This document shows, piece after piece, positions 44,272-53,210 of a stretch of 64,000 nucleotides of DNA. Source of the DNA: Rothia nasimurium (lineage in GTDB: Bacteria > Actinomycetota > Actinomycetes > Actinomycetales > Micrococcaceae). The position numbers and the translations under genes were made by a program. Position 1 is the first letter of the stretch. Every line of letters begins with the position of its first letter. The notes below the pieces were generated by a model. It did not search any database. It had not been told where the DNA came from and was given only the letters and a program-made list of their open reading frames with translations. The stretch is taken from positions 1-64,000 of the forward strand of contig NZ_CAKMSS010000001.1 of NCBI RefSeq assembly GCF_928382285.1. The letters run 5' to 3'.

Positions 44272-44780
44272 TAGAAGAGCCGCCCTTCAATCTCGGCGCT
44301 GGGCTCTTCGAGGGCCAGCAGAAACTCTTTACGCTCCAGCCCGCCCGCGTAGCCGGTGAGCTTGCCGTCTGAGGCTACCACCCGGTGGCAGGGGATAAAA
44401 ATGGAGACCTTATTGCGACCCACAGCCTGGCCAACCGCCTGAGCCGGGGCACCCGGTCCCACAATCTTGGAAATAGCCCCGTAGGTGGTGGTGTAGCCGT
44501 AGGGAATCTCGCGCAGGGCGGCCCACACCGCCAGCTGAAAATCGGTGCCGTCAGGAGCGATCGGCAGCTCAAAAACGGTCCGTTTCCCGGCAAAGTATTC
44601 CAGCAGCTGGGCCTGGGCATCGGTCAGCACCTCACAGTCGCTCACCTCAACGCGATGCCCCAGGTCCTCCTGCTTGGGGAAGTGGGCTTGGCCGGTAAAC
44701 CAGGCACCGGTGAGGGCCTGCCCGTCGGAGGCCAAGATCATTTCACCCAGCGGGGTAAGGGTATGGGCGTGGTAGGTCAT
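44271..44780 (-). CDS. ogt: Methylated-DNA--protein-cysteine methyltransferase
   Basis: The 169-residue protein repairs O6-methylguanine by transferring the methyl group to its own Cys. The active site is IPCHRVV, preceded by GYTTTYGAISKIVG and QAVGQAVGRN. ATG 44780 is preceded by TAGACT (-10-like) only six bases away and no Shine-Dalgarno, pointing to a leaderless message. It is coupled to tag, forming an alkylation repair pair. Confidence 0.95.
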   Translation of the reverse strand: MTYHAHTLTPLGEMILASDGQALTGAWFTGQAHFPKQEDLGHRVEVSDCEVLTDAQAQLLEYFAGKRTVFELPIAPDGTDFQLAVWAALREIPYGYTTTYGAISKIVGPGAPAQAVGQAVGRNKVSIFIPCHRVVASDGKLTGYAGGLERKEFLLALEEPSAEIEGRLF

Positions 44781-44786
44781 GTATTT

Positions 44787-44792
44787 AGTCTA
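44787..44792 (-). promoter_or_regulatory. Candidate -10 box for leaderless ogt
   Basis: On the minus strand TAGACT lies six bases upstream of the ATG at 44780, with no ribosome-binding site between. Confidence 0.45.
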
Positions 44793-44806
44793 GTTTGGCG
44801 GCATAC

Positions 44807-44853
44807 AAATAGCCCTGCACCTCACCGGTAGGTGACGATGCAGGGCTATTGTT
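44807..44853 (-). terminator. Terminator of the glp operon
   Basis: The complementary arms aatagccctgca and tgcagggctatt enclose a smaller hairpin. The element lies downstream of glpK on the minus strand and is followed by TTT. It separates glpK from ogt. Confidence 0.8.
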
Positions 44854-44902
44854 TCAGCGCAAGACAGCTAGCCGAGCGCTAGAGTCTCGTTGAGCCGGGT
44901 GC

Positions 44903-46456
44903 TTAGTCCTGTTCGACGTCCTCATCGACCCAGTCCAGGGTCTTAGAGACAGCCTTCTTCCACAGGCGGTACTGGCGTTCGACCTCGTCCTTGTCCATCT
45001 GGGGTTCCCAGCGCTTGTCTTCGGACCAGTTGTCGATGACGTCCTGCTCACCGTCCCAGAAACCGACGGCGATACCGGCGGCGTAGGCGGCGCCCAGGGC
45101 GGTGGTTTCAATGACCTTGGGGCGGATGACGGGTACGCCCAGCAGGTCAGCCTGGAACTGCATGAGGAACTCGTTGGCAGTCATACCGCCGTCAACGCGT
45201 AGTTCCTCCAGGGAAACCTTGGTGCCAGCTGCCTCGGCGTCGGCGTTCATGGCGTCCAGCACTTCGCGGGTCTGGAAGGCGGTTGCTTCAAGAGCAGCGC
45301 GGACGATATGGGCGCGGTTGACGTAGCGGGTCAGACCAACGATGACGCCGCGGGCATCTGACTTCCAGTGGGGAGCGAAGAGGCCGGAGAAAGCGGGGAC
45401 GACGTAGGCGCCACCGGAGTTCTCAACGCTGGTCGCCAGTTCTTCTGACTCGGCGGCGTTGTCGATCATCTTGAGGTTGTCGCGCAGCCACTGAATCAGG
45501 GAGCCTGAGACAGCAACGGAACCTTCGAGGGCGTAGACGGGGTCAGCGTCGCCCAGCTTGTAGGCCACGGTGGTGAGCAGGCCGTTTTCTGAGATGACGG
45601 GCTTGTTGCCGGTGTTCATGAGCATGAAGTTACCGGTGCCGTAGGTGTTCTTGGCCATGCCCTTTTCGAAGCAGGCCTGGCCGAAGGTGGCTGCCTGCTG
45701 GTCGCCCAGAATACCTGAGATGGGGGTGCCGTTGAGCAGGCCCTTGGAGCGGCCGTAGCCGTAGATTTCGGAGGAGGACTTGATTTCGGGCAGCATGCTC
45801 ATGGGAATACCCATGTCGGCTGCGATGGATTCGTCCCATTCCAGGGTCTTGATGTTCATCAGCAGGGTGCGAGAAGCGTTGGTGACGTCGGTGACGTGCA
45901 CGCCTCCCTCTACACCGCCGGTCAGGTTCCAGAGGACCCAGGTGTCGGTGTTACCGAAGAGCAGGTCGCCTGCTTCTGCCTTCTCGCGGGCACCTTCGAC
46001 GTTGTCGAGGATCCACTTGATCTTGGGGCCTGAGAAGTAGGTGGCCAGGTTGAGGCCGACGATGTCGTGGTACTTGCCGGGGCCTTCTTCGCCGCCGAGC
46101 TCGTCACAGATTTTCTGGGTGCGGGTGTCCTGCCAGACGATGGCGTTGTAGACGGGCTTACCGGTGTTCTTGTCCCAGACGACGGCGGTTTCACGCTGGT
46201 TGGTGATGCCGACGGCTGCGATTTCGTGGTGGTTGACCTCTGCCTTGGTGAGGGCTTCACCCACGGACTGACGCACGTTTTCCCAGATTTCCATGGGGTC
46301 GTGCTCAACCCAGCCGGCCTTGGGGAAGATCTGCTCGTGTTCGTGCTGGCCGACGCTCTTGATTTCACCGGACTTGGTGAAGAGAATGGCGCGGGAGCTG
46401 GTGGTGCCCTGGTCGATGGAGAGGACGTACTTCTTACGCTCGGGGAGCTGTGACAT
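44903..46456 (-). CDS. glpK: Glycerol kinase
   Basis: The 517-residue FGGY-family kinase phosphorylates glycerol. The start reads [17 protein letters not shown], and GNFMLMNTG plus [28 protein letters not shown] are standard family blocks. It is the last gene of glpD-glpF-glpK. ATG 46456 follows GAAAAGAGAAAAACC. The GlpK His used for PTS regulation in Firmicutes is not obvious. Confidence 0.96.
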   Translation of the reverse strand: MSQLPERKKYVLSIDQGTTSSRAILFTKSGEIKSVGQHEHEQIFPKAGWVEHDPMEIWENVRQSVGEALTKAEVNHHEIAAVGITNQRETAVVWDKNTGKPVYNAIVWQDTRTQKICDELGGEEGPGKYHDIVGLNLATYFSGPKIKWILDNVEGAREKAEAGDLLFGNTDTWVLWNLTGGVEGGVHVTDVTNASRTLLMNIKTLEWDESIAADMGIPMSMLPEIKSSSEIYGYGRSKGLLNGTPISGILGDQQAATFGQACFEKGMAKNTYGTGNFMLMNTGNKPVISENGLLTTVAYKLGDADPVYALEGSVAVSGSLIQWLRDNLKMIDNAAESEELATSVENSGGAYVVPAFSGLFAPHWKSDARGVIVGLTRYVNRAHIVRAALEATAFQTREVLDAMNADAEAAGTKVSLEELRVDGGMTANEFLMQFQADLLGVPVIRPKVIETTALGAAYAAGIAVGFWDGEQDVIDNWSEDKRWEPQMDKDEVERQYRLWKKAVSKTLDWVDEDVEQD

Positions 46457-46539
46457 GGTTTTTCTCTTTTCGTGTGCGCGCCGTCTTTGGCGCGGTAAGG
46501 GGTTGTCTTTAGTTTAAGGCGCGGACGCCGGTGGCCGGC

Positions 46540-47337
46540 TTAGACCAGCAGGGCGGGGACGAGGATTGCGGCTGCGGAGGCACCGATGAGGGGGCCAACA
46601 ACGGGAACCCAGGCGTAAGCCCAGTCGGAGGAGCCCTTGCCCTTGATGGGCATGAGAGCGTGGGCGATGCGGGGGCCGAGGTCGCGGGCGGGGTTGATGG
46701 CGTAACCGGTGGGGGTGCCCAGGGAGAGACCGATAGCGACAACGATGAAGGCTACAGCCAGGGGGCCGAGGCCCGAGGGGGTGCTGCCGGAAGCCAATAC
46801 GAAGCCCACCAGGACGAAGGTACCGAAGGCTTCGGTCAGGGTGTTCCAGCCGTAGGAGCGAATGGCGGGGCCGGTGGAGAAGATACCCTTGGTGGTTCCG
46901 GGCTCAGCCTCGTCAAAGTGCTTCTTGTACACCAGATAGGCACCCCAGGCACCCAGGAAGGCGCCAATCATCTGGGCTGCTACGTAAACGAAGAAGTTAC
47001 CAACGGTGGGGGCGATACCGGGGGCAAAGTCACCACCGGAAATCAAAAGACCCAGGGTAACAGCGGGGTTGAGGTGAGCACCTGAAGGGGCAGACATATA
47101 AACGGCCGCGAAAACCGCAAAACCCCAGCCAAAGGCGATGGTCAGCCAGTCGGTGTTCTTAGCGGCTGACTTGGGCAGGGTAACTGCGGCACACACGCCA
47201 GCACCCAGCAGAATCAGAATGCCGGTACCGATAACTTCAGAAACAAAAGCGCCGAGCAGGGTCGCATTGCCGTCTGCTGAGATAAGGGCGCTTGCCTGGA
47301 CGCTAGCTTCAGCGCCAGCTACCAGTAGTGAGCTCAT
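46540..47337 (-). CDS. glpF: Glycerol facilitator (aquaporin family)
   Basis: The 265-residue membrane protein has six helices and two NPA boxes, [10 protein letters not shown] and [11 protein letters not shown]. The Asp after the second NPAR and the segment residues fit the aquaglyceroporin type. It admits glycerol, which GlpK then traps. It lies between glpD and glpK on the minus strand, with 75 and 83 bases on either side. Confidence 0.95.
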   Translation of the reverse strand: MSSLLVAGAEASVQASALISADGNATLLGAFVSEVIGTGILILLGAGVCAAVTLPKSAAKNTDWLTIAFGWGFAVFAAVYMSAPSGAHLNPAVTLGLLISGGDFAPGIAPTVGNFFVYVAAQMIGAFLGAWGAYLVYKKHFDEAEPGTTKGIFSTGPAIRSYGWNTLTEAFGTFVLVGFVLASGSTPSGLGPLAVAFIVVAIGLSLGTPTGYAINPARDLGPRIAHALMPIKGKGSSDWAYAWVPVVGPLIGASAAAILVPALLV

Positions 47338-47412
47338 CGTTGACCTCGTATTTTCTGTGCGGGCCGGGTGCCCGAAACGGGCACCCGGCGGTTCTTAGTG
47401 ATTAATGATGTT

Positions 47413-49176
47413 TTAGTGGAGAGTAGTGACAGGACGGCGGGGCGCCACGTGGGTTGCCCCGAGAACCTCAGCCGCGGCGTCCGCGTCCTTGGTATGGGTT
47501 TCAGCTGCGGCGATAGCCTCAACCCGCTCGGCGTAAATCGCCTTTTCGCGGGCCACGGTGGCCTCGTCCCAGCCAAGTTCAGCGGCCATAATCTCAAGGA
47601 TCTCGTCGGCAGCGGACAGGCCGCGGTCGGTAGCCTCAAGATCCAGGCGGACGCGGCGCACCAGCACGTCCTCAAGGTGCAGAGCACCTTCGGCACGCAC
47701 GGCCATGGCCACATCGGCCCGCAGGAACTGGGGGGCCTGCGCCAGGGGAGTACCCAGGGAAGGGTCTTCCTTGATGAGGGCGATAATATCGGCCAGCTCA
47801 GCGCCGTAGCGCTCCAGCAGGTGCTCCACGCGGGCAGCATCCCAGCCGTTCTCAGCGGCCAGCGCATCGGCACGGGCAGCTAGAGCCTCAAAACCTTCAG
47901 CACCGACCAGCTTGATGTTCTCGGTAACAGAGGGCAGATCCTTGGCACGGTCGCCCAGGGCGAAGTCCACGGCGTCCTCGGCCATCACGCGGTAGGTGGT
48001 CAGCTTACCACCGGCAATAGCGCTCATACCCGGGGCAATCTCCATGACGGTGTGCTCACGCGAAACCTTGGTGGAGGCGGCATTCTCGCCCTTCTTAGCG
48101 ACCGGCTGCAGCAGGGGGCGCAAGCCAGCGTAGGAGCTAATAATATCGGCCTCGGTCAGCTCATCGGCAATCAGCTTATTGGCCTGGTCGAGCACGTAGC
48201 GAATGTCAGCCTTGGTGGCGACGGGGCGCTCGCGGTCCTCGGTGTAGGGGGTATCGGTGGTACCGATGATCCAGTAGCGCTGCCAGGGGATGATGAAGAG
48301 CACGGACTTTTCGGTCTTGGTGAAGATACCGCTGGTTGCCTTGATACGGTCGCGGGGCACGGTGATGTGCACGCCCTTAGAAGCCAGCACCTTCAGACCC
48401 TGGTCCTTGGTTGCCATGGACTCTGACTCTTCGGTCCACACGCCGGTTGCGTTGATGATGTGGGCGGCCTTGACGGTCTTCTCGTCGCCGGTTTCAAGGT
48501 CTACGATCTGGGCGCCGGTGACTCGACCGGCGGCGTCCTTGTTAATAGCGGTGACCTGGGTGCGGGAAGCTGCCAGAGCGCCGTAGCCTGCAGCGGTGCG
48601 GACGAGGTCGATGACCAGGCGGGCGTCGTCCACGCGGGCATCGTAGAACTGAATAGCGCCGGTGAAGGCTGAATCTTTGATACCGGGGAAGACCTTCTTG
48701 GTGCCTTCCTTGGTGAAGTGGCGCTGGGCGGGCACGGTGCGGTGGCCGCCGGCACCGGCGAAGGCCATGGTGTCGTACATGCCGATACCCACAGCGGAGT
48801 AGGCGCGCTCAATCACGGGCATTTTGAGGGGCCAGAGGAAGGGCTGGGCCTTGACCAGGTGGGGGGCGGTGCGCTCTAGGAGCAGGCCGCGCTCCTTGAG
48901 GGCTTCGGCTACCAGCTTGAAGTCCAGGTTGTAGAGGTAGCGCAGGCCGCCGTGCACGAGCTTGGAGGACCAGGCGCTGGTGCCTGCTGCCCAGTCGCCT
49001 GCCTCGACAATGGCGGTGCGCAGGCCGCGGGTGGCGGCGTCCAGGGCAATGCCAGCGCCGGTGACACCGCCGCCGATGATGAGGACGTCTACGCCCGCTT
49101 CATCGGTCATGGCGGCTAGGGCCTGGGTGCGGGTTTCTGCTGAGAGGTGGGACTGGGTGGTGAAGGTGGCAGTCAT
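47413..49176 (-). CDS. glpD: Glycerol-3-phosphate dehydrogenase, aerobic (FAD)
   Basis: The 587-residue flavoprotein oxidises glycerol 3-phosphate to dihydroxyacetone phosphate and feeds electrons to quinones. FAD binding is seen in VLIIGGGVTGAGIALDAATRG, and the FVVPWQ-type block appears as LFIIPWQRYWIIGTTDTPY. A C-terminal helical domain follows. It is the first gene of the glp operon. ATG 49176 is preceded by GGAAGATCCCC. Confidence 0.96.
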   Translation of the reverse strand: MTATFTTQSHLSAETRTQALAAMTDEAGVDVLIIGGGVTGAGIALDAATRGLRTAIVEAGDWAAGTSAWSSKLVHGGLRYLYNLDFKLVAEALKERGLLLERTAPHLVKAQPFLWPLKMPVIERAYSAVGIGMYDTMAFAGAGGHRTVPAQRHFTKEGTKKVFPGIKDSAFTGAIQFYDARVDDARLVIDLVRTAAGYGALAASRTQVTAINKDAAGRVTGAQIVDLETGDEKTVKAAHIINATGVWTEESESMATKDQGLKVLASKGVHITVPRDRIKATSGIFTKTEKSVLFIIPWQRYWIIGTTDTPYTEDRERPVATKADIRYVLDQANKLIADELTEADIISSYAGLRPLLQPVAKKGENAASTKVSREHTVMEIAPGMSAIAGGKLTTYRVMAEDAVDFALGDRAKDLPSVTENIKLVGAEGFEALAARADALAAENGWDAARVEHLLERYGAELADIIALIKEDPSLGTPLAQAPQFLRADVAMAVRAEGALHLEDVLVRRVRLDLEATDRGLSAADEILEIMAAELGWDEATVAREKAIYAERVEAIAAAETHTKDADAAAEVLGATHVAPRRPVTTLH

Positions 49177-49213
49177 GGGGATCTTCCTTGCGACGGGTTG
49201 CCTGTTATTGTCT

Positions 49214-49242
49214 TTGACACTATTTCAATCACTGGGTGTAGG
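49214..49242 (+). promoter_or_regulatory. Candidate promoter in the glpD/SorC divergent region
   Basis: TTGACA at 49214-49219 is a consensus -35 box; 17 bases later TGTAGG is a weak -10. A separate TATGAT at 49273-49278 lies six bases before the GTG at 49285. The 110-base region presumably holds the operators for both directions. Confidence 0.4.
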
Positions 49243-49284
49243 TTAGGCCAGCTGGGTGAACGAAGTTTCATCTATGATGGAGGG

Positions 49285-50229
49285 GTGGTGAACAAAAGTC
49301 AGAATCAGGTGGTTGAAGCAGCCCACCTTTACTACGGGGAACATCAGACCATGGCAGCGATTGCCAGCCGCCTGGGGGTGTCTCGGCCAACGGTATCCCG
49401 CCTGCTCAAAACGGCTCGTGAAACCGGGGTTGTGACCATCCAGATCAACGAGAAGGCCTATAGATCTGATCCCCTGGAAAAGCGGCTTGCCGATCTTTAT
49501 CGGGTGCGGGCTACTGTGGTTCGGGCCCCTGAACACGCGACCGAGCAGGCCCGCATGCGCCGGGTGGCTATCGCCACGGCTAACCTGGTGGACTCTCTCA
49601 TGGTGCCAGGCACCACCCTGGGCGTTGCCTGGGGTTCCACGGTGACCGAGGTAGCCCAGTTTCTACCCAAGCGGCCCCTGACCGGGGTGACGGTGGTACA
49701 GCTCAACGGGGCGGGCAATGCCGTGCAGACGGGTATTCCCTATTCGGGTGCGATTCTGGGGCAGGTGTCATCCGCCTACGGGGCGCAGATGGTGCACTTC
49801 CCGGTGCCTGCCTTCTTTGATTTTGCTGATACGAAGGCCGCTATGTGGCGGGAGCGGTCGATTCGTGGTGTGCTGGCGGTGCAGCGGCAGGCTGATATTG
49901 CCCTGTTTGGCGTGGGTGCTTTTGGTGGCGAGGTGAAGTCGCACGTCTATAGCGGTGGCTATTTTGACGGTGAGCAGATGCGGGAGTTACAGGGGCAGGG
50001 CATTGTGGGGGATATGTGCACGGTGCTGTTGCGGGAGGACGGTACTTGGGCTGATTTGGCGGTGAATCAGCGGGCGACGGGCCCCACTCCTGCGGAGCTG
50101 GTAAAGATAGGACGACGCGTGTGCGCGGCTGCTGGCCGCCACCGCGCTGTTGCCCTGCGCGCCGCCCTAGCCACCGGCGCGATCACCGACCTGGTGGTAG
50201 AGGCAGACCTGGCAGAAAGGCTTCTCTAG
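49285..50229 (+). CDS. SorC-family sugar-binding transcriptional regulator (glp-linked)
   Basis: GTG 49285 (or 49288) gives about 314 residues. The frame from 49147 overlaps glpD and its promoter and is not credible. The helix-turn-helix lies in YYGEHQTMAAIASRLGVSRPTVSRLLKTARETG. The rest is a SorC-type sugar-phosphate binding domain (GVAWGSTVTEVAQFLP, GAFGGEVKSHVYSGGY). The family binds phosphorylated sugars; here glycerol 3-phosphate or dihydroxyacetone phosphate is a plausible effector, which is inference from the divergent glp operon. TATGAT six bases upstream suggests a leaderless transcript. Confidence 0.88.
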   Translation: MVNKSQNQVVEAAHLYYGEHQTMAAIASRLGVSRPTVSRLLKTARETGVVTIQINEKAYRSDPLEKRLADLYRVRATVVRAPEHATEQARMRRVAIATANLVDSLMVPGTTLGVAWGSTVTEVAQFLPKRPLTGVTVVQLNGAGNAVQTGIPYSGAILGQVSSAYGAQMVHFPVPAFFDFADTKAAMWRERSIRGVLAVQRQADIALFGVGAFGGEVKSHVYSGGYFDGEQMRELQGQGIVGDMCTVLLREDGTWADLAVNQRATGPTPAELVKIGRRVCAAAGRHRAVALRAALATGAITDLVVEADLAERLL

Positions 50230-50282
50230 GCTTTTCTTCTGGCGGCGGTGCCAGCTACCAACACTGGCCTCAGCTGCCCGCC

Positions 50283-50325
50283 TTTCTTTCGAACGTCCGA
50301 AAATCTTACAGACATTCGAAAGAAA
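50283..50325. terminator. Inverted repeat after the SorC gene
   Basis: The 11-base arms TTTCTTTCGAA (50283-50293) and TTCGAAAGAAA (50315-50325) pair perfectly. The 21-base loop has a further short GTC/GAC pair. It could be a terminator of the regulator or an upstream element of the next gene. Confidence 0.5.
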
Positions 50326-50423
50326 AGTGGGCACTGGACGCTGAGGGTCGGGACCAAAAACAGCTACAGTAGAGACCGACCCTTAGACCTCAGCAGCCAC
50401 TTCATACGCCAGAAAGGGCAACC

Positions 50424-51146
50424 ATGCCAACCGCCAAACAGCGACTAGCCGCCTGGCTCGTCCACGCCTTCACTCTCACAGGCCTCGCCTGGGCAACCCT
50501 CGCCGGGATCGCCCTCATAGAAGGGGACTACACCGCTATGTGGCTGTGGCTGGGCATTGCCTTAGTCGTTGACGCTGTTGACGGAACCCTGGCCCGTAAG
50601 GCCCGGGTTAAGGACGTCATCCCCTGGTTTGACGGAGGAATCGTCGACATCGCCGTCGACTACCTCACCTGGACCTTCATCCCTGCCCTCTTCATGTACC
50701 TTGCCCTACCACTCGGCCCGCAGCCTGTGGCCTTGGCCCTCGTTATTCTGGTTCTGACCTCTTCCATGTTTTGCTACGCCAACGAACAGTGGAAATCCAG
50801 CGATTTCTACTTCGTTGGGTTCCCCGCAGCCTGGAATATCGTTGCTGCCGTGATGTTTATTATGGGCACCGGTGCCACCTTCAATATCATTGCTATCGTC
50901 CTCCTGGCCGTCTTGACCCTGACCCCCACCTATTACACCCATCCTTTCCGTGTGAAGAGGTTTATGGGTATTAACATCGCAGCTATCACTGTTTGGATTG
51001 CAGCAACGGCTGCCCTCATTGCCCTTGCCCCCGCAAAACCCTTCTGGTTGCTGGTGGCTTTTTGGATCAGCGGGGGCTGGTTCGTTGTCACCTGTGCCTG
51101 GCGGACCTTCTTCGGTGCAGAGCAGCCCAGAAAACTGGCTGACTAG
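50424..51146 (+). CDS. pcs: Phosphatidylcholine synthase-like CDP-alcohol phosphatidyltransferase
   Basis: The 240-residue membrane protein has about eight hydrophobic segments. Its catalytic motif fits DGx2ARx12Gx3Dx3D exactly: D53-G54, A57-R58, then 12 residues, G71, D75 and D79. The 12-residue gap (instead of 8 in most CDP-alcohol transferases) and the size are typical of phosphatidylcholine synthase (Pcs), which joins CDP-diacylglycerol and choline. ATG 50424 follows AAAGGGCAACC. No other choline or lipid gene is nearby. The end overlaps the convergent gene by 59 bases. Biochemical activity is inferred from the motif. Confidence 0.78.
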   Translation: MPTAKQRLAAWLVHAFTLTGLAWATLAGIALIEGDYTAMWLWLGIALVVDAVDGTLARKARVKDVIPWFDGGIVDIAVDYLTWTFIPALFMYLALPLGPQPVALALVILVLTSSMFCYANEQWKSSDFYFVGFPAAWNIVAAVMFIMGTGATFNIIAIVLLAVLTLTPTYYTHPFRVKRFMGINIAAITVWIAATAALIALAPAKPFWLLVAFWISGGWFVVTCAWRTFFGAEQPRKLAD

Positions 51147-52101
51147 GATAAGCACCCACCGCAGTTATCGGTGAAAAGGGGGGAGCGCCTGCCTGAGCTA
51201 CTCGGGCCCGCACCCGTTTTTCGCGTATATATCGGAAAACTTCAAATCCTACCGCGCAGGTGATAATGCAGGCCACAATGACATTGGCATAGAAAGGGTA
51301 GTGTTGGCCAGCGGACCAGAAATAGGCATAGGGGGCCAGGAAGGTAATAAGCGCAAGGACGAGGGCGGCAAGGCGTACCAGGACCTTTTGGGCGGTAAAC
51401 ATGGCAATGACACCCCAGGCATAGGGGAGGGCCCCGCCGACGTCTAGGCCCCACAGTATCCATATGTTGCCCTGGAAACCTGGCAGGAAGGCCACCGGAA
51501 TTGCCCGGCATGCCGAATAGAGCATGATCAGGGCGTAGGCCCACACTATCGGTGAATGGGCTAGCCGGAATGGTAGGGAGCGGGGAACCATGGGGATTCC
51601 CTTGCTCTGCAGCTCAAGGAGTTCTGACCTGGCTATACGTTTGGGGTCGATGCCTTCAAGGTGCCGCAGGGTACATTCTTGGAGGGGGCTGGAGGGGGCT
51701 AGGAGGATCCGCAGGAGTCGCTGGGGGCTGACGGCGATGGGCTGGACGCTGGAGCTTGTAGGTAGACGGTGTTTCCAGCTCTCAGGTGGGCTGACTTCTG
51801 GGCCCGCTACTTGGCAGGAGTCACCAAGAATAGCCTGGATACGGGGTAGGTCATTTACATCTACAAGACCGAGCCAGAGGCAAATCCGCCGTTCTATGGA
51901 ATAGCGAAGGGCAGGTCCCAGGTTTTCCATTGCCGCGGTGGGGGCTTGGCTACCCAAATAACTCAGAGATTCAACCTCAAGTACATGGGAAGAGAGTAAG
52001 CGCCCTAGGCATGGAGTGTCAGCTACTTCAGCCAGTACGGTGGGGTCAAGGGAAAAATCTTGGGCGATGGGGGTCTCTGCAACTGAAAAAAGGGTGAACA
52101 T
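51088..52101 (-). CDS. Unknown membrane protein downstream of a LysR gene
   Basis: The 337-residue protein is not one I recognise. The first ~175 residues are soluble and carry no clear motif (LYxL-like repeats such as LGRLLSSHVLEVESLSYLG). Four membrane helices follow (IVWAYALIMLYSACRAIPVAFL, ILWGLDVGGALPYAWGVIAMF, LAALVLALITFLAPYAYFW, NVIVACIITCAVGFEVF), then a basic tail. It starts five bases after the LysR stop with AGAAGGCAG upstream, so it is co-transcribed with the regulator. Its 3' end overlaps the pcs gene by 59 bases on the opposite strand. Confidence 0.7.
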   Translation of the reverse strand: MFTLFSVAETPIAQDFSLDPTVLAEVADTPCLGRLLSSHVLEVESLSYLGSQAPTAAMENLGPALRYSIERRICLWLGLVDVNDLPRIQAILGDSCQVAGPEVSPPESWKHRLPTSSSVQPIAVSPQRLLRILLAPSSPLQECTLRHLEGIDPKRIARSELLELQSKGIPMVPRSLPFRLAHSPIVWAYALIMLYSACRAIPVAFLPGFQGNIWILWGLDVGGALPYAWGVIAMFTAQKVLVRLAALVLALITFLAPYAYFWSAGQHYPFYANVIVACIITCAVGFEVFRYIREKRVRARVAQAGAPPFSPITAVGAYPSQPVFWAALHRRRSARHR

Positions 52102-52106
52102 GTGTT

Positions 52107-53033
52107 TTACTGCCTTCTTTTTGGGTCCAGATGCGGGGGAGTGGCCACCGCTGTTTGCAGGGCGTCCTTCACCGCCCTAATAGCGGGTTGGCCTGTGCTT
52201 TCGGTGCGGGTAGCCACATAAATTTCGCGGTAGGGGGCACCTGGCAGCGGAATAGCCTTCACCCCGTGTGCCCGGCTCAACTCGTTGCCGGCAGCGGGCA
52301 GGGCAAAGGACGGCATAATGGCCGCTGCCCCGCCCGCTGCCAGCTGCAAATGCGTGTTCAAATCATCGATTACATAGCGCACCTGCGGCTCAAACCCCGC
52401 AGCCCGGCACTGATTGATACCCCAGGTGCGTGACGTATTATGCTCACCCTCAAAAACCCAGGGCAGGCGGGCTGCATCGTCCAAGCTCTCAACCTCGGAA
52501 TCGGTGGCAACTACTAGGTTGAGGGCGTCCTCGGTCAAGAGTTCAGAGGTGAGCTCGGGGTACTCGGGAATGTAGTGGTGGGGGTAGGATTCTGCAATCA
52601 CAAGGTCAAACTCCCGGCTTCGGGTCAGTGAGAGACCGGTTTCGGGGTCAATCTGCACCACGTGTAGCTGCACCTGCGGGGCATGCTCTGTCAGATGGGC
52701 CAGGGCGCCCGGCAACAGAGCCTTGGCTGCCGATTGGAAAATCGCCAGTCGTACCTGCCCGGCAGGTACCCCCTCCAGCAGGGTGATGCGGGTGCGGGCG
52801 GCGTCCAGCTCCTTCAAAATATTGCGGGTGCTCTCCACCAGAATCAGAGCCTCGGTGGTCAGCTCCACCCGGCGCCCCACCTTACGCAGCAGGGGAGTGC
52901 CCACCTCTTTTTCCAGGGTGGTTATCTGCTGGGATATAGCGGAGGACGTCAGGTGTAGGGCTTTAGCTGTAGCGGCGAGCGTGCCTCGCTCGTGGATCTC
53001 AAGCAGCATGGCCAGGCGGCGCAAATCGTACAT
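52107..53033 (-). CDS. LysR-family transcriptional regulator, probably of putA
   Basis: The 308-residue protein has the standard LysR helix-turn-helix at the N-terminus (LEIHERGTLAATAKALHLTSSAISQQITTLEKEVG) and a periplasmic-binding-like effector domain. It is divergent from putA across 177 bases, which contain a palindrome; LysR regulators usually control the divergent gene, so proline or its product is a likely effector. It is translated with the downstream membrane gene. Confidence 0.88.
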   Translation of the reverse strand: MYDLRRLAMLLEIHERGTLAATAKALHLTSSAISQQITTLEKEVGTPLLRKVGRRVELTTEALILVESTRNILKELDAARTRITLLEGVPAGQVRLAIFQSAAKALLPGALAHLTEHAPQVQLHVVQIDPETGLSLTRSREFDLVIAESYPHHYIPEYPELTSELLTEDALNLVVATDSEVESLDDAARLPWVFEGEHNTSRTWGINQCRAAGFEPQVRYVIDDLNTHLQLAAGGAAAIMPSFALPAAGNELSRAHGVKAIPLPGAPYREIYVATRTESTGQPAIRAVKDALQTAVATPPHLDPKRRQ

Positions 53034-53124
53034 GGGGCACTCCTTAGGAAGGGGTGAATAGCGTCACGAATACAGATTAGCAGAACTAAACGTACTGCCT
53101 AAATAATATTCATTTTTTCTAATA

Positions 53125-53137
53125 GTGTAACTTACAC
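53125..53137. promoter_or_regulatory. Palindrome in the lysR-putA region
   Basis: GTGTAACTTACAC is an inverted repeat of six-base arms around one base. It lies 74-86 bases before putA and fits a LysR-type binding site. Confidence 0.5.
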
Positions 53138-53210
53138 CTAAAGATGGTGAAATGGATAACAAGCAACAAATTCACCCCGCCCTTGTGCGGGCTAGCAGGA
53201 GGTACCACCC

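Noticed and set aside
50283..50325. Possible LexA/SOS box in the TTCGAAC stretch
   Set aside because: Only one half (CGAAC) fits the actinobacterial SOS box; the other half does not, and the long perfect arms fit a hairpin better.
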